From assembly GCA_001771975.1 (NCBI GenBank), contig MERE01000031.1, positions 1 through 15,039 of the forward strand: a stretch of 15,039 bases of DNA, in the 5' to 3' direction. Origin of the DNA: Betaproteobacteria bacterium RIFCSPLOWO2_02_FULL_68_150. Its GTDB lineage: Bacteria; Pseudomonadota; Gammaproteobacteria; Burkholderiales; SG8-39. A model generated the notes under the pieces. It was not told the DNA's origin, did not search any database, and saw only the letters and a program-made list of their open reading frames with translations. Shown here one piece after another: positions 1-6,010 of the stretch. The position numbers and the translations under genes are program-made. Numbering within the stretch: position 1 is the first letter of the stretch; every line of letters starts with the position of its first letter.

Positions 1-100
1 GCTGATCACGCCGGTGGCGATGGAGCAGGGCCTGCGCTTTGCGATCCGCGAGGGCGGCAAGACCGTCGGCGCCGGCGTCGTCGCCAAAGTGATCGAGTAG
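1..100 (+). CDS. tuf: Elongation factor Tu, C-terminal end (partial)
   Basis: The window opens inside a frame (codons from base 2) that encodes the last 32 residues of EF-Tu and ends in TAG. The segment contains PVAMEQGLRFAIREGG followed by TVGAGVV and a terminal KVIE, which is the highly conserved end of domain 3. EF-Tu is the GTPase that delivers aminoacyl-tRNA to the ribosomal A site. The G domain and everything upstream lie outside the window. Only 46 bp separate its stop from rpsJ, so the str and S10 operons are probably co-transcribed here. Whether this is the only tuf copy cannot be told. Confidence 0.97.
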   Translation, partial: LITPVAMEQGLRFAIREGGKTVGAGVVAKVIE

Positions 101-146
101 GGACCGCCGGGTGAACGGCAGCTCGCGCGGCACGGAGACCGGATAA

Positions 147-458
147 ATGGAAAGCCAACGCATTCGCATTCGCCTGAAGGCGTTCGATTACCGGCTGATC
201 GACCAGTCGGCGCTGGAGATCGTCGACACGGCGAAGCGCACCGGTGCGGTGGTGCGTGGGCCGGTGCCGCTGCCGACGCGCAAGCAGCGCTTTGACCTGC
301 TGCGCAGCCCGCATATCGACAAGGCGTCGCGCGACCAGCTCGAAATCCGCACCCACATGCGGTTGATGGACATCATCGACCCTACGGACAAGACGGTGGA
401 CGCGCTCATGAAGCTCGATCTGCCGGCGGGTGTGGACGTGGAAATCAAGGTTCAGTAG
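147..458 (+). CDS. rpsJ: 30S ribosomal protein S10 (NusE)
   Basis: 103 residues, the usual length. The N-terminal strand RIRLKAFDYRLID, the RGPVPLPTRK segment (residues 37-46) and the long loop around residues 46-68 (RFDLLRSPHIDKASRDQLEI) are diagnostic. S10 sits in the head of the small subunit. In bacteria it also acts as NusE, pairing with NusB in transcription antitermination. The ATG at 147 has a GGAG (134-137) nine bases upstream. The gene follows tuf by 46 bp, and no promoter or long leader fits in that gap, so expression probably depends on read-through from the str operon. Confidence 0.98.
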   Translation: MESQRIRIRLKAFDYRLIDQSALEIVDTAKRTGAVVRGPVPLPTRKQRFDLLRSPHIDKASRDQLEIRTHMRLMDIIDPTDKTVDALMKLDLPAGVDVEIKVQ

Positions 459-535
459 CAGCACGATGACCAGATGCCGGCCAATTGAAGCCGGCGCCCG
501 GGCAGCGGTTTCCGGGTCAACGAGAAGAGGAACGT

Positions 536-1174
536 ATGACGATAGGACTTGTCGGCCGCAAGGTCGGCATGACGCGCATCTTCACCGACGACGGCGATGC
601 CACGCCGGTGACGGTGCTCGACGTGTCCGACAACCGGATTGCCCAGATCAAGACGCCGGAACGCGATGGCTATGCCGCGGTCCAGGTGGCGTTTGGCAAG
701 CGCCGCGCGAGCCGCGTCTGCAAGCCCATGGCGGGACATCTTGCCAAGGCCGCGGTGGAGGCCGGAAATCTGCTGCGCGAATTCCGTGCCAGCGTGCAGG
801 AGGTGGCCGGACTGAAGGTCGGCGGCAGGATCGGCGTCGACATCTTCAAGGTCGGGCAGAAGGTGGACGTGCAGGGCGTGACGCTCGGCAAGGGTTTCGC
901 CGGCGTCATCAAGCGGCACCACTTTTCGTCCAACCGCGCCACCCACGGCAATTCGGTCACCACCAACACGCCGGGTTCGACCGGACAGCGTCAAAGCCCC
1001 GGCCGCGTGTTCCCGGGCAAGCGCATGCCCGGACAGCTCGGCAACGTGCGCCGCACGGTGCAGAACCTGGTCGTGGTGCGCGTCGACACCGACCGGCAGC
1101 TGCTCCTGGTGAGGGGCTCGGTGCCGGGATCCAACGGGCGCGACGTCGTCGTGCGCTCCGCGGTCAAGAGCTGA
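536..1174 (+). CDS. rplC: 50S ribosomal protein L3
   Basis: 212 residues from the ATG at 536, matching the family (about 209-215). The start is chosen because it gives the canonical beginning GLVGRKVGMTRIF and follows a purine-rich AAGAGGAA (525-532). The frame stays open upstream to a TTG at 485, but that would add 17 residues not typical of L3. L3 is a primary assembly protein that binds 23S rRNA near the peptidyl transferase centre. The conserved loop GSTGQRQSPGRVF carries Gln151, which aligns with the glutamine methylated by PrmB in E. coli (Gln150). It is separated from rpsJ by 77 bp, the largest gap in the S10 operon. Confidence 0.97.
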   Translation: MTIGLVGRKVGMTRIFTDDGDATPVTVLDVSDNRIAQIKTPERDGYAAVQVAFGKRRASRVCKPMAGHLAKAAVEAGNLLREFRASVQEVAGLKVGGRIGVDIFKVGQKVDVQGVTLGKGFAGVIKRHHFSSNRATHGNSVTTNTPGSTGQRQSPGRVFPGKRMPGQLGNVRRTVQNLVVVRVDTDRQLLLVRGSVPGSNGRDVVVRSAVKS

Positions 1175-1185
1175 GGAGCCACGCC

Positions 1186-1803
1186 ATGGATCTCAAGCTG
1201 ATCGATCCCCAGGGCGGCGGCGGCACGTTCAGCGCGCCGGACGCGCTCTTCGGGCGGGACTTCAACGAGGCGCTGGTGCACCAGATCGTGGTCGCCTACC
1301 AGGCCAACGCGCGCCAAGGCACGCGCGCCCAGAAGGACCGCGGCCAGGTGCGCCATTCGACGCGCAAGCCCTGGCGGCAGAAGGGCACCGGCCGGGCGCG
1401 CGCCGGAATGACCTCGAGCCCGCTGTGGCGCGGCGGCGGCAAGGTCTTCCCCAGTTCGCCGGAGGAGAATTTTTCGCACAAGGTCAACCGCAAGATGTTC
1501 CGCGCCGGGATGGTCTCGATCCTGTCGCAGCTTGCGCGCGAGGACCGGATCCGCATCGTCGACGAGTTCCGCCTCGAGGCGCCCAAGACCCGCCTGCTGG
1601 TGCAGAAAGTGAAATCGCTCGGCTTCGACGGCGTGCTGGTGATCACCGACGAGGTCGATCAGAACCTGGCGCTTTCGTCGCGCAACCTGATCAACGTCGA
1701 GGTGATCGCGGCGCGTCAGACCAATCCGGTGGCGCTGGTGCGGCACCCGTCGGTGCTGCTGACGAAGAAGGCGGTGGCGAAACTCGAGGAGATGTTCAAG
1801 TGA
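1186..1803 (+). CDS. rplD: 50S ribosomal protein L4
   Basis: 205 residues from the ATG at 1186, which follows a GAGGAG overlapping the rplC stop. The same frame is open far upstream through rplC, but only this start gives a normal L4. The basic extended loop (about residues 45-95, with HSTRKPWRQKGTGRARAG) is the part that reaches the exit-tunnel constriction. The C-terminal half carries the globular domain. In E. coli L4 also represses the S10 operon through the rpsJ leader. That leader has no room here, so this second role cannot be assumed. The stop overlaps the rplW start by four bases (GTGA). Confidence 0.97.
   Translation: MDLKLIDPQGGGGTFSAPDALFGRDFNEALVHQIVVAYQANARQGTRAQKDRGQVRHSTRKPWRQKGTGRARAGMTSSPLWRGGGKVFPSSPEENFSHKVNRKMFRAGMVSILSQLAREDRIRIVDEFRLEAPKTRLLVQKVKSLGFDGVLVITDEVDQNLALSSRNLINVEVIAARQTNPVALVRHPSVLLTKKAVAKLEEMFK
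1786..1791 (+). promoter_or_regulatory. Ribosome-binding site deciding the rplW GTG start
   Basis: GAGGAG lies inside the last codons of rplD, eight bases before the GTG at 1800. It supports GTG rather than the internal ATG at 1836 as the rplW start and indicates translational coupling to rplD. Confidence 0.6.
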
Positions 1804-2114
1804 GCGCAGCCAAGCGATACGCCACGGCGCGGCTGATGAACCTGGTGCTGGCGCCGGTGGTGTCCGAAAAGAGCACGCGCGTCGCCGACAAGGACCGCCA
1901 GTACGTGTTTCGCGTCCTCGATGGCGCGACCAAGCCCGAGATCCGGGCCGCCGTCGAACTGCTCTTCAAGACCAAGGTCGAATCGGTGACCGTGGCCAAC
2001 GTGAAGGGCAAGGCGCGGCGCTTCGGGCGCTTCGCCGGACGGCGCCGCAACTGGAAAAAAGCGTACGTGCGCCTTGCCGCGGGCCAAGAAATCAACTTTG
2101 CGGCCACGGAGTAA
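1800..2114 (+). CDS. rplW: 50S ribosomal protein L23
   Basis: 104 residues if started at the GTG at 1800, which overlaps the rplD stop in the sequence GTGA. An ATG at 1836 would remove 12 residues ahead of the conserved LAPVVSEKS motif. The longer form is preferred because of its ribosome-binding site and because other L23 proteins have a comparable N-terminus. L23 lies at the tunnel exit and is the docking point for trigger factor and SRP. Glu23 in VSEK aligns with E. coli Glu18, the trigger-factor contact. The C-terminal half has the basic GRFAGRRRNWKKAYV stretch and ends in GQEINFAATE. Confidence 0.94.
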   Translation: MSAAKRYATARLMNLVLAPVVSEKSTRVADKDRQYVFRVLDGATKPEIRAAVELLFKTKVESVTVANVKGKARRFGRFAGRRRNWKKAYVRLAAGQEINFAATE

Positions 2115-2117
2115 GCC

Positions 2118-2945
2118 ATGGCGTTGGTCAAAGTCAAACCCACTTCGCCCGGCCGCCGCGGCCTGATCAAGGCCGTTACCCCCGAGCTGCACAAGGGCGA
2201 GCCGCATTGGCCGCTGGTGGAGCGGGAGACGCGCAAGGCCGGCCGCAACAATGCCGGGCGGATCACGATGCGCCACCAGGGCGGCGGCCACAAGCAGCAC
2301 TATCGAATGATCGATTTTCGCCGCGACAAGGATGGCATCGTTGCCAGGGTTGAACGCCTGGAATACGACCCGAACCGCAGCGCCCATCTGGCGTTGCTGC
2401 TCTACGCGGACGGCGAGCGGCGCTACATCATCGCGCCCAAGGGCATTGCGGCAGGCGCCCAGCTGCTGTCGGGCGCCGAAGCCCCGATCAAGGTGGGCAA
2501 CACGATGCCGCTGCGCAATGTCCCGGTCGGCACGACCGTGCATTGCATCGAAATGCTGCCCGGCAAGGGCGCGCAACTCGCGCGCTCGGCTGGCGGCGGC
2601 GCGCAGCTGCTGGCGCGCGAAGGGACCTACGCGCAGCTGCGGCTGCGCTCGGGCGAGATCCGCAAGGTGCACATTGAATGCCGCGCCACGATCGGCGAGG
2701 TCGGCAACGAGGAGCACAACCTGGAATCGGTGGGCAAGGCCGGTCGCATGCGCTGGCGCGGGGTGCGTCCCACCGTGCGCGGCGTGGCGATGAACCCGAT
2801 CGACCACCCGCATGGCGGTGGCGAAGGTCGTACCGCCGCGGCGGGTCCGCCGCAGTCGCCGTGGGGCGTCAAGAGCAAGGGCTTCAAGACACGACGCAAC
2901 AAGCGCACGCAGGTCATGATCGTGCGCGACCGGCGCCGCGCCTGA
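2118..2945 (+). CDS. rplB: 50S ribosomal protein L2
   Basis: 275 residues, normal for the family. The N-terminal RNA-binding part includes MRHQGGGHKQHYRMIDFRR (residues 51-69). The C-terminal part holds the hallmark NPIDHPHGGGEGRT, with His230 matching the E. coli His229 often linked to peptidyl transfer, then PWGVKSKGFKTR. L2 binds 23S rRNA domain IV and is needed for subunit joining (bridge B7b). It begins three bases after rplW. A Gly/Ala-rich stretch at residues 157-165 (RSAGGGAQL) is within the usual variation. Confidence 0.98.
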   Translation: MALVKVKPTSPGRRGLIKAVTPELHKGEPHWPLVERETRKAGRNNAGRITMRHQGGGHKQHYRMIDFRRDKDGIVARVERLEYDPNRSAHLALLLYADGERRYIIAPKGIAAGAQLLSGAEAPIKVGNTMPLRNVPVGTTVHCIEMLPGKGAQLARSAGGGAQLLAREGTYAQLRLRSGEIRKVHIECRATIGEVGNEEHNLESVGKAGRMRWRGVRPTVRGVAMNPIDHPHGGGEGRTAAAGPPQSPWGVKSKGFKTRRNKRTQVMIVRDRRRA

Positions 2946-2960
2946 TGAAAGGCTGAAGAT

Positions 2961-3332
2961 ATGGCTCGTTCAATCAAGAAGGGTCCCTTCGTGGACCATC
3001 ACCTCATGAAAAAGGTCGATGCGGCGCGCGGCACCAGCGACAAGCGACCGATCAAGACCTGGTCGCGGCGTTCCACCATCGTGCCGGATTTTGTCGGCCT
3101 GACGATCGCGGTGCATAACGGCAAGCAGCATATCCCGGTGTACGTGACCGAGAACATGGTCGGTCACAAGCTGGGAGAGTTTGCGCAGACGCGCATCTTC
3201 AAGAGCCACTCGGCGGCCGGCAAGAAGACCACCGAGGCGATGGGCCGGGGCCCGGCGGCAGCGGGCCCGGCAGCAGCGGCCCCGGCGGCGGCGCCCGCCG
3301 CTGCGCCCGCTGCTGCGCCGGCGAAGAGATAA
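2961..3332 (+). CDS. rpsS: 30S ribosomal protein S19 with Ala/Pro-rich C-terminal tail
   Basis: 123 residues, whereas S19 is normally about 91-93. Residues 1-92 are a standard S19: MARSIKKGPFVDHHLMKKV, then RRSTIVPDFVG, HIPVYVTENMVGHKLGEFA and TRIFKSHSAAGKK. S19 lies in the 30S head next to S13 and takes part in bridge B1a contacts. Residues 93-123 are an unusual tail built of PAAA-type repeats ending in AKR, encoded by nearly pure GC. There is no frameshift: the frame runs through to TAA, followed by a good ribosome-binding site (AAGGAG) for rplV. The tail's role is unknown. It could be a flexible appendage with no function. Confidence 0.96.
   Translation: MARSIKKGPFVDHHLMKKVDAARGTSDKRPIKTWSRRSTIVPDFVGLTIAVHNGKQHIPVYVTENMVGHKLGEFAQTRIFKSHSAAGKKTTEAMGRGPAAAGPAAAAPAAAPAAAPAAAPAKR
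3279..3323 (+). repeat. GC-rich 12-bp tandem repeat encoding APAA in rpsS
   Basis: The 12-bp units at 3291-3302 and 3303-3314 differ at one base and each encode APAA. A degenerate copy precedes them (3279-3290) and a partial copy follows from 3315. Units are a multiple of three, so gain or loss by slippage would keep the rpsS frame. Confidence 0.7.
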
Positions 3333-3341
3333 GGAGCCGCC

Positions 3342-3671
3342 ATGGAGACCAATGCCAAGCTGCGCGGCGTAAGGCTATCGGCCCAGAAGGGCCGCCTGGT
3401 GGTGGACCTGATTCGCGGCAAGCCGGTCGACCAGGCGCTGGACATTCTCGCCTTCACGCCGAAGAAGGGCGCCGCTCTGGTGAAGAAGCTGCTGCAGTCG
3501 GCGATCGCCAATGCCGAGCACAACGACGGCGCCGACATCGACACCCTCAAGGTGAAGCGCGTCCACGTCGAGCGCGGCTCGATCCTGAAGCGCTTTCATG
3601 CCCGCGCCAAGGGTCGCGGCACGCGCGTGACCAAGCATACCTGCCACATTTACGTCACTGTAGGCGACTGA
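3342..3671 (+). CDS. rplV: 50S ribosomal protein L22
   Basis: 109 residues, as expected. The N-terminal motif LRGVRLSAQKGRLVVDLIRG and the core SAIANAEHN are typical. The extended beta-hairpin (about residues 78-100, with RGSILKRFHARAKGRGTR) lines the nascent-chain tunnel near the macrolide site. No deletion or insertion is visible in that hairpin compared with standard L22. The gene starts nine bases after rpsS, with AAGGAG just before the ATG, and is followed nine bases later by rpsC. Confidence 0.98.
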   Translation: METNAKLRGVRLSAQKGRLVVDLIRGKPVDQALDILAFTPKKGAALVKKLLQSAIANAEHNDGADIDTLKVKRVHVERGSILKRFHARAKGRGTRVTKHTCHIYVTVGD

Positions 3672-3680
3672 AAGGCACGC

Positions 3681-4598
3681 ATGGGCCAAAAGATCCATCC
3701 GATCGGCTTCCGGCTCGCGGTCAACCGCAACTGGAGCTCGCGCTGGTACGCGAACAACCGCAATTTCGCGCCGATGCTGGCCGAGGACATCATGGTGCGC
3801 GATTTTCTCAAGCGCAAGCTGGCGCACGCCTCGGTGGGGCGGGTGCTGATCGAGCGCCCGGCCAAGGACGCGCGCATCACCATATTCTCGGCGCGTCCCG
3901 GCGTGGTGATCGGCAAGAAGGGCGAGGAAATCGAGGCGCTCAAGGCCGAGCTGCGGCGCATCATGGGCGTGAACCAGGTGCACGTGAACATCGAGGAGAT
4001 CCGCAAGCCCGAGATCGACGCACAGCTGATCGCCGATTCGATCGCCCAGCAGCTCGAGAAGCGGATCATGTTCCGGCGCGCCATGAAGCGCGCCATGCAA
4101 AACGCCATGCGCCTGGGTGCCCAGGGCATCAAGATCATGAGCGCCGGGCGCCTGAACGGCATCGAGATCGCGCGTACCGAGTGGTACCGCGAAGGCCGCG
4201 TGCCGCTGCATACCCTGCGCGCCGATATCGACTACGGCTTCGGCGAGGCCAAGACCACCTATGGCGTGATCGGCATCAAGGTGTGGGTCTACAAGGGCGA
4301 GATCATGCCGAAGAGCGAAGCGGCGGCGATTGCCGCGGGCGCCGCGGCCGCGCCTCTGCCGGCGCCGGAGCCGGCGAGCGAGCCGCGCAAGGCGAAAAAG
4401 CCGATCCCCAAGGCGGGCGCAAAGCGGCCGGCCGCGTTGCGCGACAAGCCGGAAGGCGAAAAGAAGGCCGCGCCCGCGCGGGCAAGAAAAGTGGAGGGCG
4501 AAAAGCCCAGGACCACGATCAAGCGGGTCAAGAAAGTGCTCAAGGACGCCGGCGAGGCCGCAGCCCCGGCGACCGAGAACCCCGAGAGCAAGGAGTAA
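3681..4598 (+). CDS. rpsC: 30S ribosomal protein S3 with long C-terminal extension
   Basis: 305 residues, against 233 in E. coli. Residues 1-210 are a complete S3: the start GQKIHPIGFRL, a KH domain with the GKKG loop at residues 78-81, and the C-terminal domain with GRLNGIEIARTEWYREGRVP and GVIGIKVWVYKGEI. S3 lies in the 30S head at the mRNA entry channel and contributes to helicase activity. Residues about 211-305 form an extension rich in Ala, Pro, Lys and Glu with no recognisable fold, predicted to be disordered. Short Lys-rich tails are common in S3, but this one is about 95 residues. The stop is followed three bases later by rplP. Confidence 0.97.
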   Translation: MGQKIHPIGFRLAVNRNWSSRWYANNRNFAPMLAEDIMVRDFLKRKLAHASVGRVLIERPAKDARITIFSARPGVVIGKKGEEIEALKAELRRIMGVNQVHVNIEEIRKPEIDAQLIADSIAQQLEKRIMFRRAMKRAMQNAMRLGAQGIKIMSAGRLNGIEIARTEWYREGRVPLHTLRADIDYGFGEAKTTYGVIGIKVWVYKGEIMPKSEAAAIAAGAAAAPLPAPEPASEPRKAKKPIPKAGAKRPAALRDKPEGEKKAAPARARKVEGEKPRTTIKRVKKVLKDAGEAAAPATENPESKE

Positions 4599-4601
4599 GG
4601 C

Positions 4602-5015
4602 ATGCTGCAACCGGCACGCACCAAGTATCGCAAGCAGCAGAAGGGCCGCAATACCGGAGTTGCCACGCGCGGCGCGCGGGTTGCGTTCGGCGAGTACGGC
4701 CTGAAGGCGGTGGGCCGCGGCCGGCTCACGGCGCGCCAGATCGAGGCTGCACGCCGCGCGCTGTCGCGCCACATCAAGCGCGGCGGCCGCATCTGGATAC
4801 GCGTCTTCCCGGACAAGCCCGTGTCGCACAAGCCGGCCGAGGTCCGCATGGGCAACGGCAAGGGCAACCCGGAGTATTTTGTCGCCGAGATCCAGCCGGG
4901 CAAGATCATCTATGAAATGGACGGTGTCGGCGAGTCGCTCGCGCGCGAAGCCTTCGCGCTGGCGGCGGCCAAGCTGCCGATCAGGACCGTTGTCGTACAC
5001 CGCATGCTGGGCTAG
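4602..5015 (+). CDS. rplP: 50S ribosomal protein L16
   Basis: 137 residues, normal length. It begins MLQPARTKYRKQQKGRN and contains FPDKPVSHKPAEVRMGNGKG followed by PEYFVAEIQPGKIIYEMDG. Arg82 in VRMG aligns with the E. coli L16 arginine (Arg81) that is hydroxylated by an oxygenase. L16 is a late-assembling protein at the A-site side of the central protuberance base. Genes on both sides are three bases away, so translation is probably coupled with rpsC and rpmC. Confidence 0.98.
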   Translation: MLQPARTKYRKQQKGRNTGVATRGARVAFGEYGLKAVGRGRLTARQIEAARRALSRHIKRGGRIWIRVFPDKPVSHKPAEVRMGNGKGNPEYFVAEIQPGKIIYEMDGVGESLAREAFALAAAKLPIRTVVVHRMLG

Positions 5016-5018
5016 ACG

Positions 5019-5210
5019 ATGAAACCCAATGAACTCCGCGCCAAGAGCCCGGATGAATTGAACAAGGAGCTGAACGAGCTCCTCAAGGCCCAGTTCGGGC
5101 TGCGCATGCAGCTTGCCACCCAGCAGGCGTCCAACACCAGCCAGAAGCGCAAGCTGCGCCGGGACATCGCCCGCGTGCGCACCGTGCTTCGGCAGAAAGC
5201 AGGCCAATGA
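5019..5210 (+). CDS. rpmC: 50S ribosomal protein L29
   Basis: 63 residues forming the expected two-helix hairpin. The N-terminal ELRAKSPDELNKELNELLKA is followed by FGLRMQLATQQ and a basic second helix with KLRRDIARVRTVL. L29 sits beside L23 at the tunnel exit. The stop codon TGA overlaps the rpsQ start ATG by four bases. Confidence 0.97.
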   Translation: MKPNELRAKSPDELNKELNELLKAQFGLRMQLATQQASNTSQKRKLRRDIARVRTVLRQKAGQ

Positions 5211-5491
5211 ATCCGCAACAAGCGACGACTCCGGCGCCCAAGAACCGGCGCACCCTGGTGGGCCGCGTGGTGAGCAACCGGATGCAAAAGACGGTGACGG
5301 TGCTGATCGAGCGGCGCGTCAAGGACCCGGTGATGGGGAAAATCATGACGCGCTCGAAGAAATACCACGCGCATGCCGCCGCCGGCGAATTCGGCCTGGG
5401 TGACGTGGTCGAAATTGCCGAGTGCCGGCCGATTTCGAAGACCAAGGCGTGGACGGTGACGCGCCTGGTGGAGAAGTCGAAGGAATTTTGA
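5207..5491 (+). CDS. rpsQ: 30S ribosomal protein S17
   Basis: 94 residues. The OB-fold core has RRTLVGRVVSNRMQKTVTVL, then RSKKYHAH and a C-terminal RPISKTKAWTVTRLVE. These blocks match betaproteobacterial S17 closely as I recall it. The first dozen residues (NPQQATTPAPKN) are a variable extension that places the ATG in overlap with the rpmC stop. S17 is a primary binder of 16S rRNA in the 30S body. It is the last gene of the S10 operon. No terminator follows, only the spc promoter region. Confidence 0.97.
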   Translation: MNPQQATTPAPKNRRTLVGRVVSNRMQKTVTVLIERRVKDPVMGKIMTRSKKYHAHAAAGEFGLGDVVEIAECRPISKTKAWTVTRLVEKSKEF

Positions 5492-5499
5492 AGCCAGCC

Positions 5500-5535
5500 T
5501 TGCCTGAGGCAGGCGCGTCAGGCTAGAATTACACG
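5500..5535 (+). promoter_or_regulatory. Predicted sigma70 promoter of the spc operon
   Basis: A TTGCCT (-35, 5500-5505) and a TAGAAT (-10, 5524-5529) are separated by 18 bp, directly after rpsQ. Transcription would begin near G5535. The upstream CCAGCCTTG and the downstream GTTTT recur at the same spacing in the alpha promoter. The short inverted repeat GCCTGAGGC overlaps the -35. Read-through from the S10 operon is still likely because no terminator is visible. Confidence 0.7.
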
Positions 5536-5555
5536 TTTTTTCGCCCCCCTACGGG

Positions 5556-5607
5556 GTCCAAGACTGCCCGCACGACGCGGTGTTTGCGCGGTGCAAGTTG
5601 GACGGAG
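5556..5607 (+). promoter_or_regulatory. Candidate structured leader element before rplN
   Basis: GTCCAA (5556-5561) is perfectly complementary to TTGGAC (5598-5603), and the 3' arm ends right before the rplN ribosome-binding GGAG (5604-5607). Inside, GCAC (5570-5573) can pair with GTGC (5591-5594), and CGCG (5576-5579) with CGCG (5587-5590), leaving a seven-base loop and a two-base bulge. A bulged multi-part stem next to a ribosome-binding site is the kind of shape used by ribosomal-protein autoregulation. No specific protein is identified. Confidence 0.4.
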
Positions 5608-5616
5608 CTATCGATC

Positions 5617-5985
5617 ATGATCCAGATGCAGTCGATTCTTGATGTCGCCGACAACACGGGTGCGCGCGCGGTGATGTGCATCAAGGTGCTGGGCGGCTCC
5701 AAGCGCCGCTACGCCTCGATCGGCGATGTCATCAAGGTGAGCGTGAAGGACGCGGCGCCGCGCGGCCGCGTGAAAAAGGGCGAGGTCTACGACGCGGTGG
5801 TGGTGCGCACGGCCAAGGGCGTGCGCCGCGGCGACGGTTCGTTGATCCGGTTCGACGCCAACGCGGTAGTGCTGCTCACCCCCAAGCTCGAGCCGATCGG
5901 CACGCGCATCTTCGGCCCGGTGACGCGCGAGCTGCGCACCGAGCGTTTCATGAAGATCGTGTCGCTTGCGCCCGAAGTTCTCTGA
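5617..5985 (+). CDS. rplN: 50S ribosomal protein L14
   Basis: 122 residues, exactly the family length, from the ATG at 5617. It begins MIQMQSILDVADNTGARAVMC and continues with IKVLGGSKRRYA and a central GRVKKGEVYDAVVVRT. The end, ERFMKIVSLAPEVL, is typical. The start is supported by GGAG at 5604-5607, nine bases upstream. A TTG at 5584 would add 11 residues foreign to L14. L14 binds 23S rRNA and forms bridges B5 and B8 with the small subunit. It is the first gene of the spc operon, about 81 bases after the predicted transcription start. Confidence 0.98.
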   Translation: MIQMQSILDVADNTGARAVMCIKVLGGSKRRYASIGDVIKVSVKDAAPRGRVKKGEVYDAVVVRTAKGVRRGDGSLIRFDANAVVLLTPKLEPIGTRIFGPVTRELRTERFMKIVSLAPEVL

Positions 5986-6010
5986 AGCGGCTCCAAGAGG
6001 AATTCAACCC

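Noticed and set aside
485..535. TTG start at 485 for a longer L3
   Set aside because: It would add 17 residues with no L3 similarity, while the ATG at 536 has a good ribosome-binding site and canonical start.
3237..3332. S19 tail as the product of a frameshift into a wrong frame
   Set aside because: The frame continues without interruption, the repeat units are multiples of three, and the TAA stop leads straight into the rplV ribosome-binding site. A sequencing error in GC-rich DNA is not excluded but not indicated.
3375..5207. Long open frame on the minus strand (about 610 codons) opposite rplV-rpmC
   Set aside because: It lies entirely opposite well-conserved ribosomal genes. Its His/Arg/Leu/Ala-rich composition is the usual result of GC-rich third positions in the real genes, and no family motif is visible.
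5497..5541. GCC-rich inverted repeat plus T run after rpsQ as a terminator of the S10 operon
   Set aside because: The T run at 5536-5541 is more than 20 bases from the repeat, which is weak and overlaps the -35. A promoter explains the region better.
5584..5616. TTG start at 5584 for a longer L14
   Set aside because: The L14 N-terminus is strongly conserved and begins at the ATG at 5617. The upstream bases form part of the leader stem.
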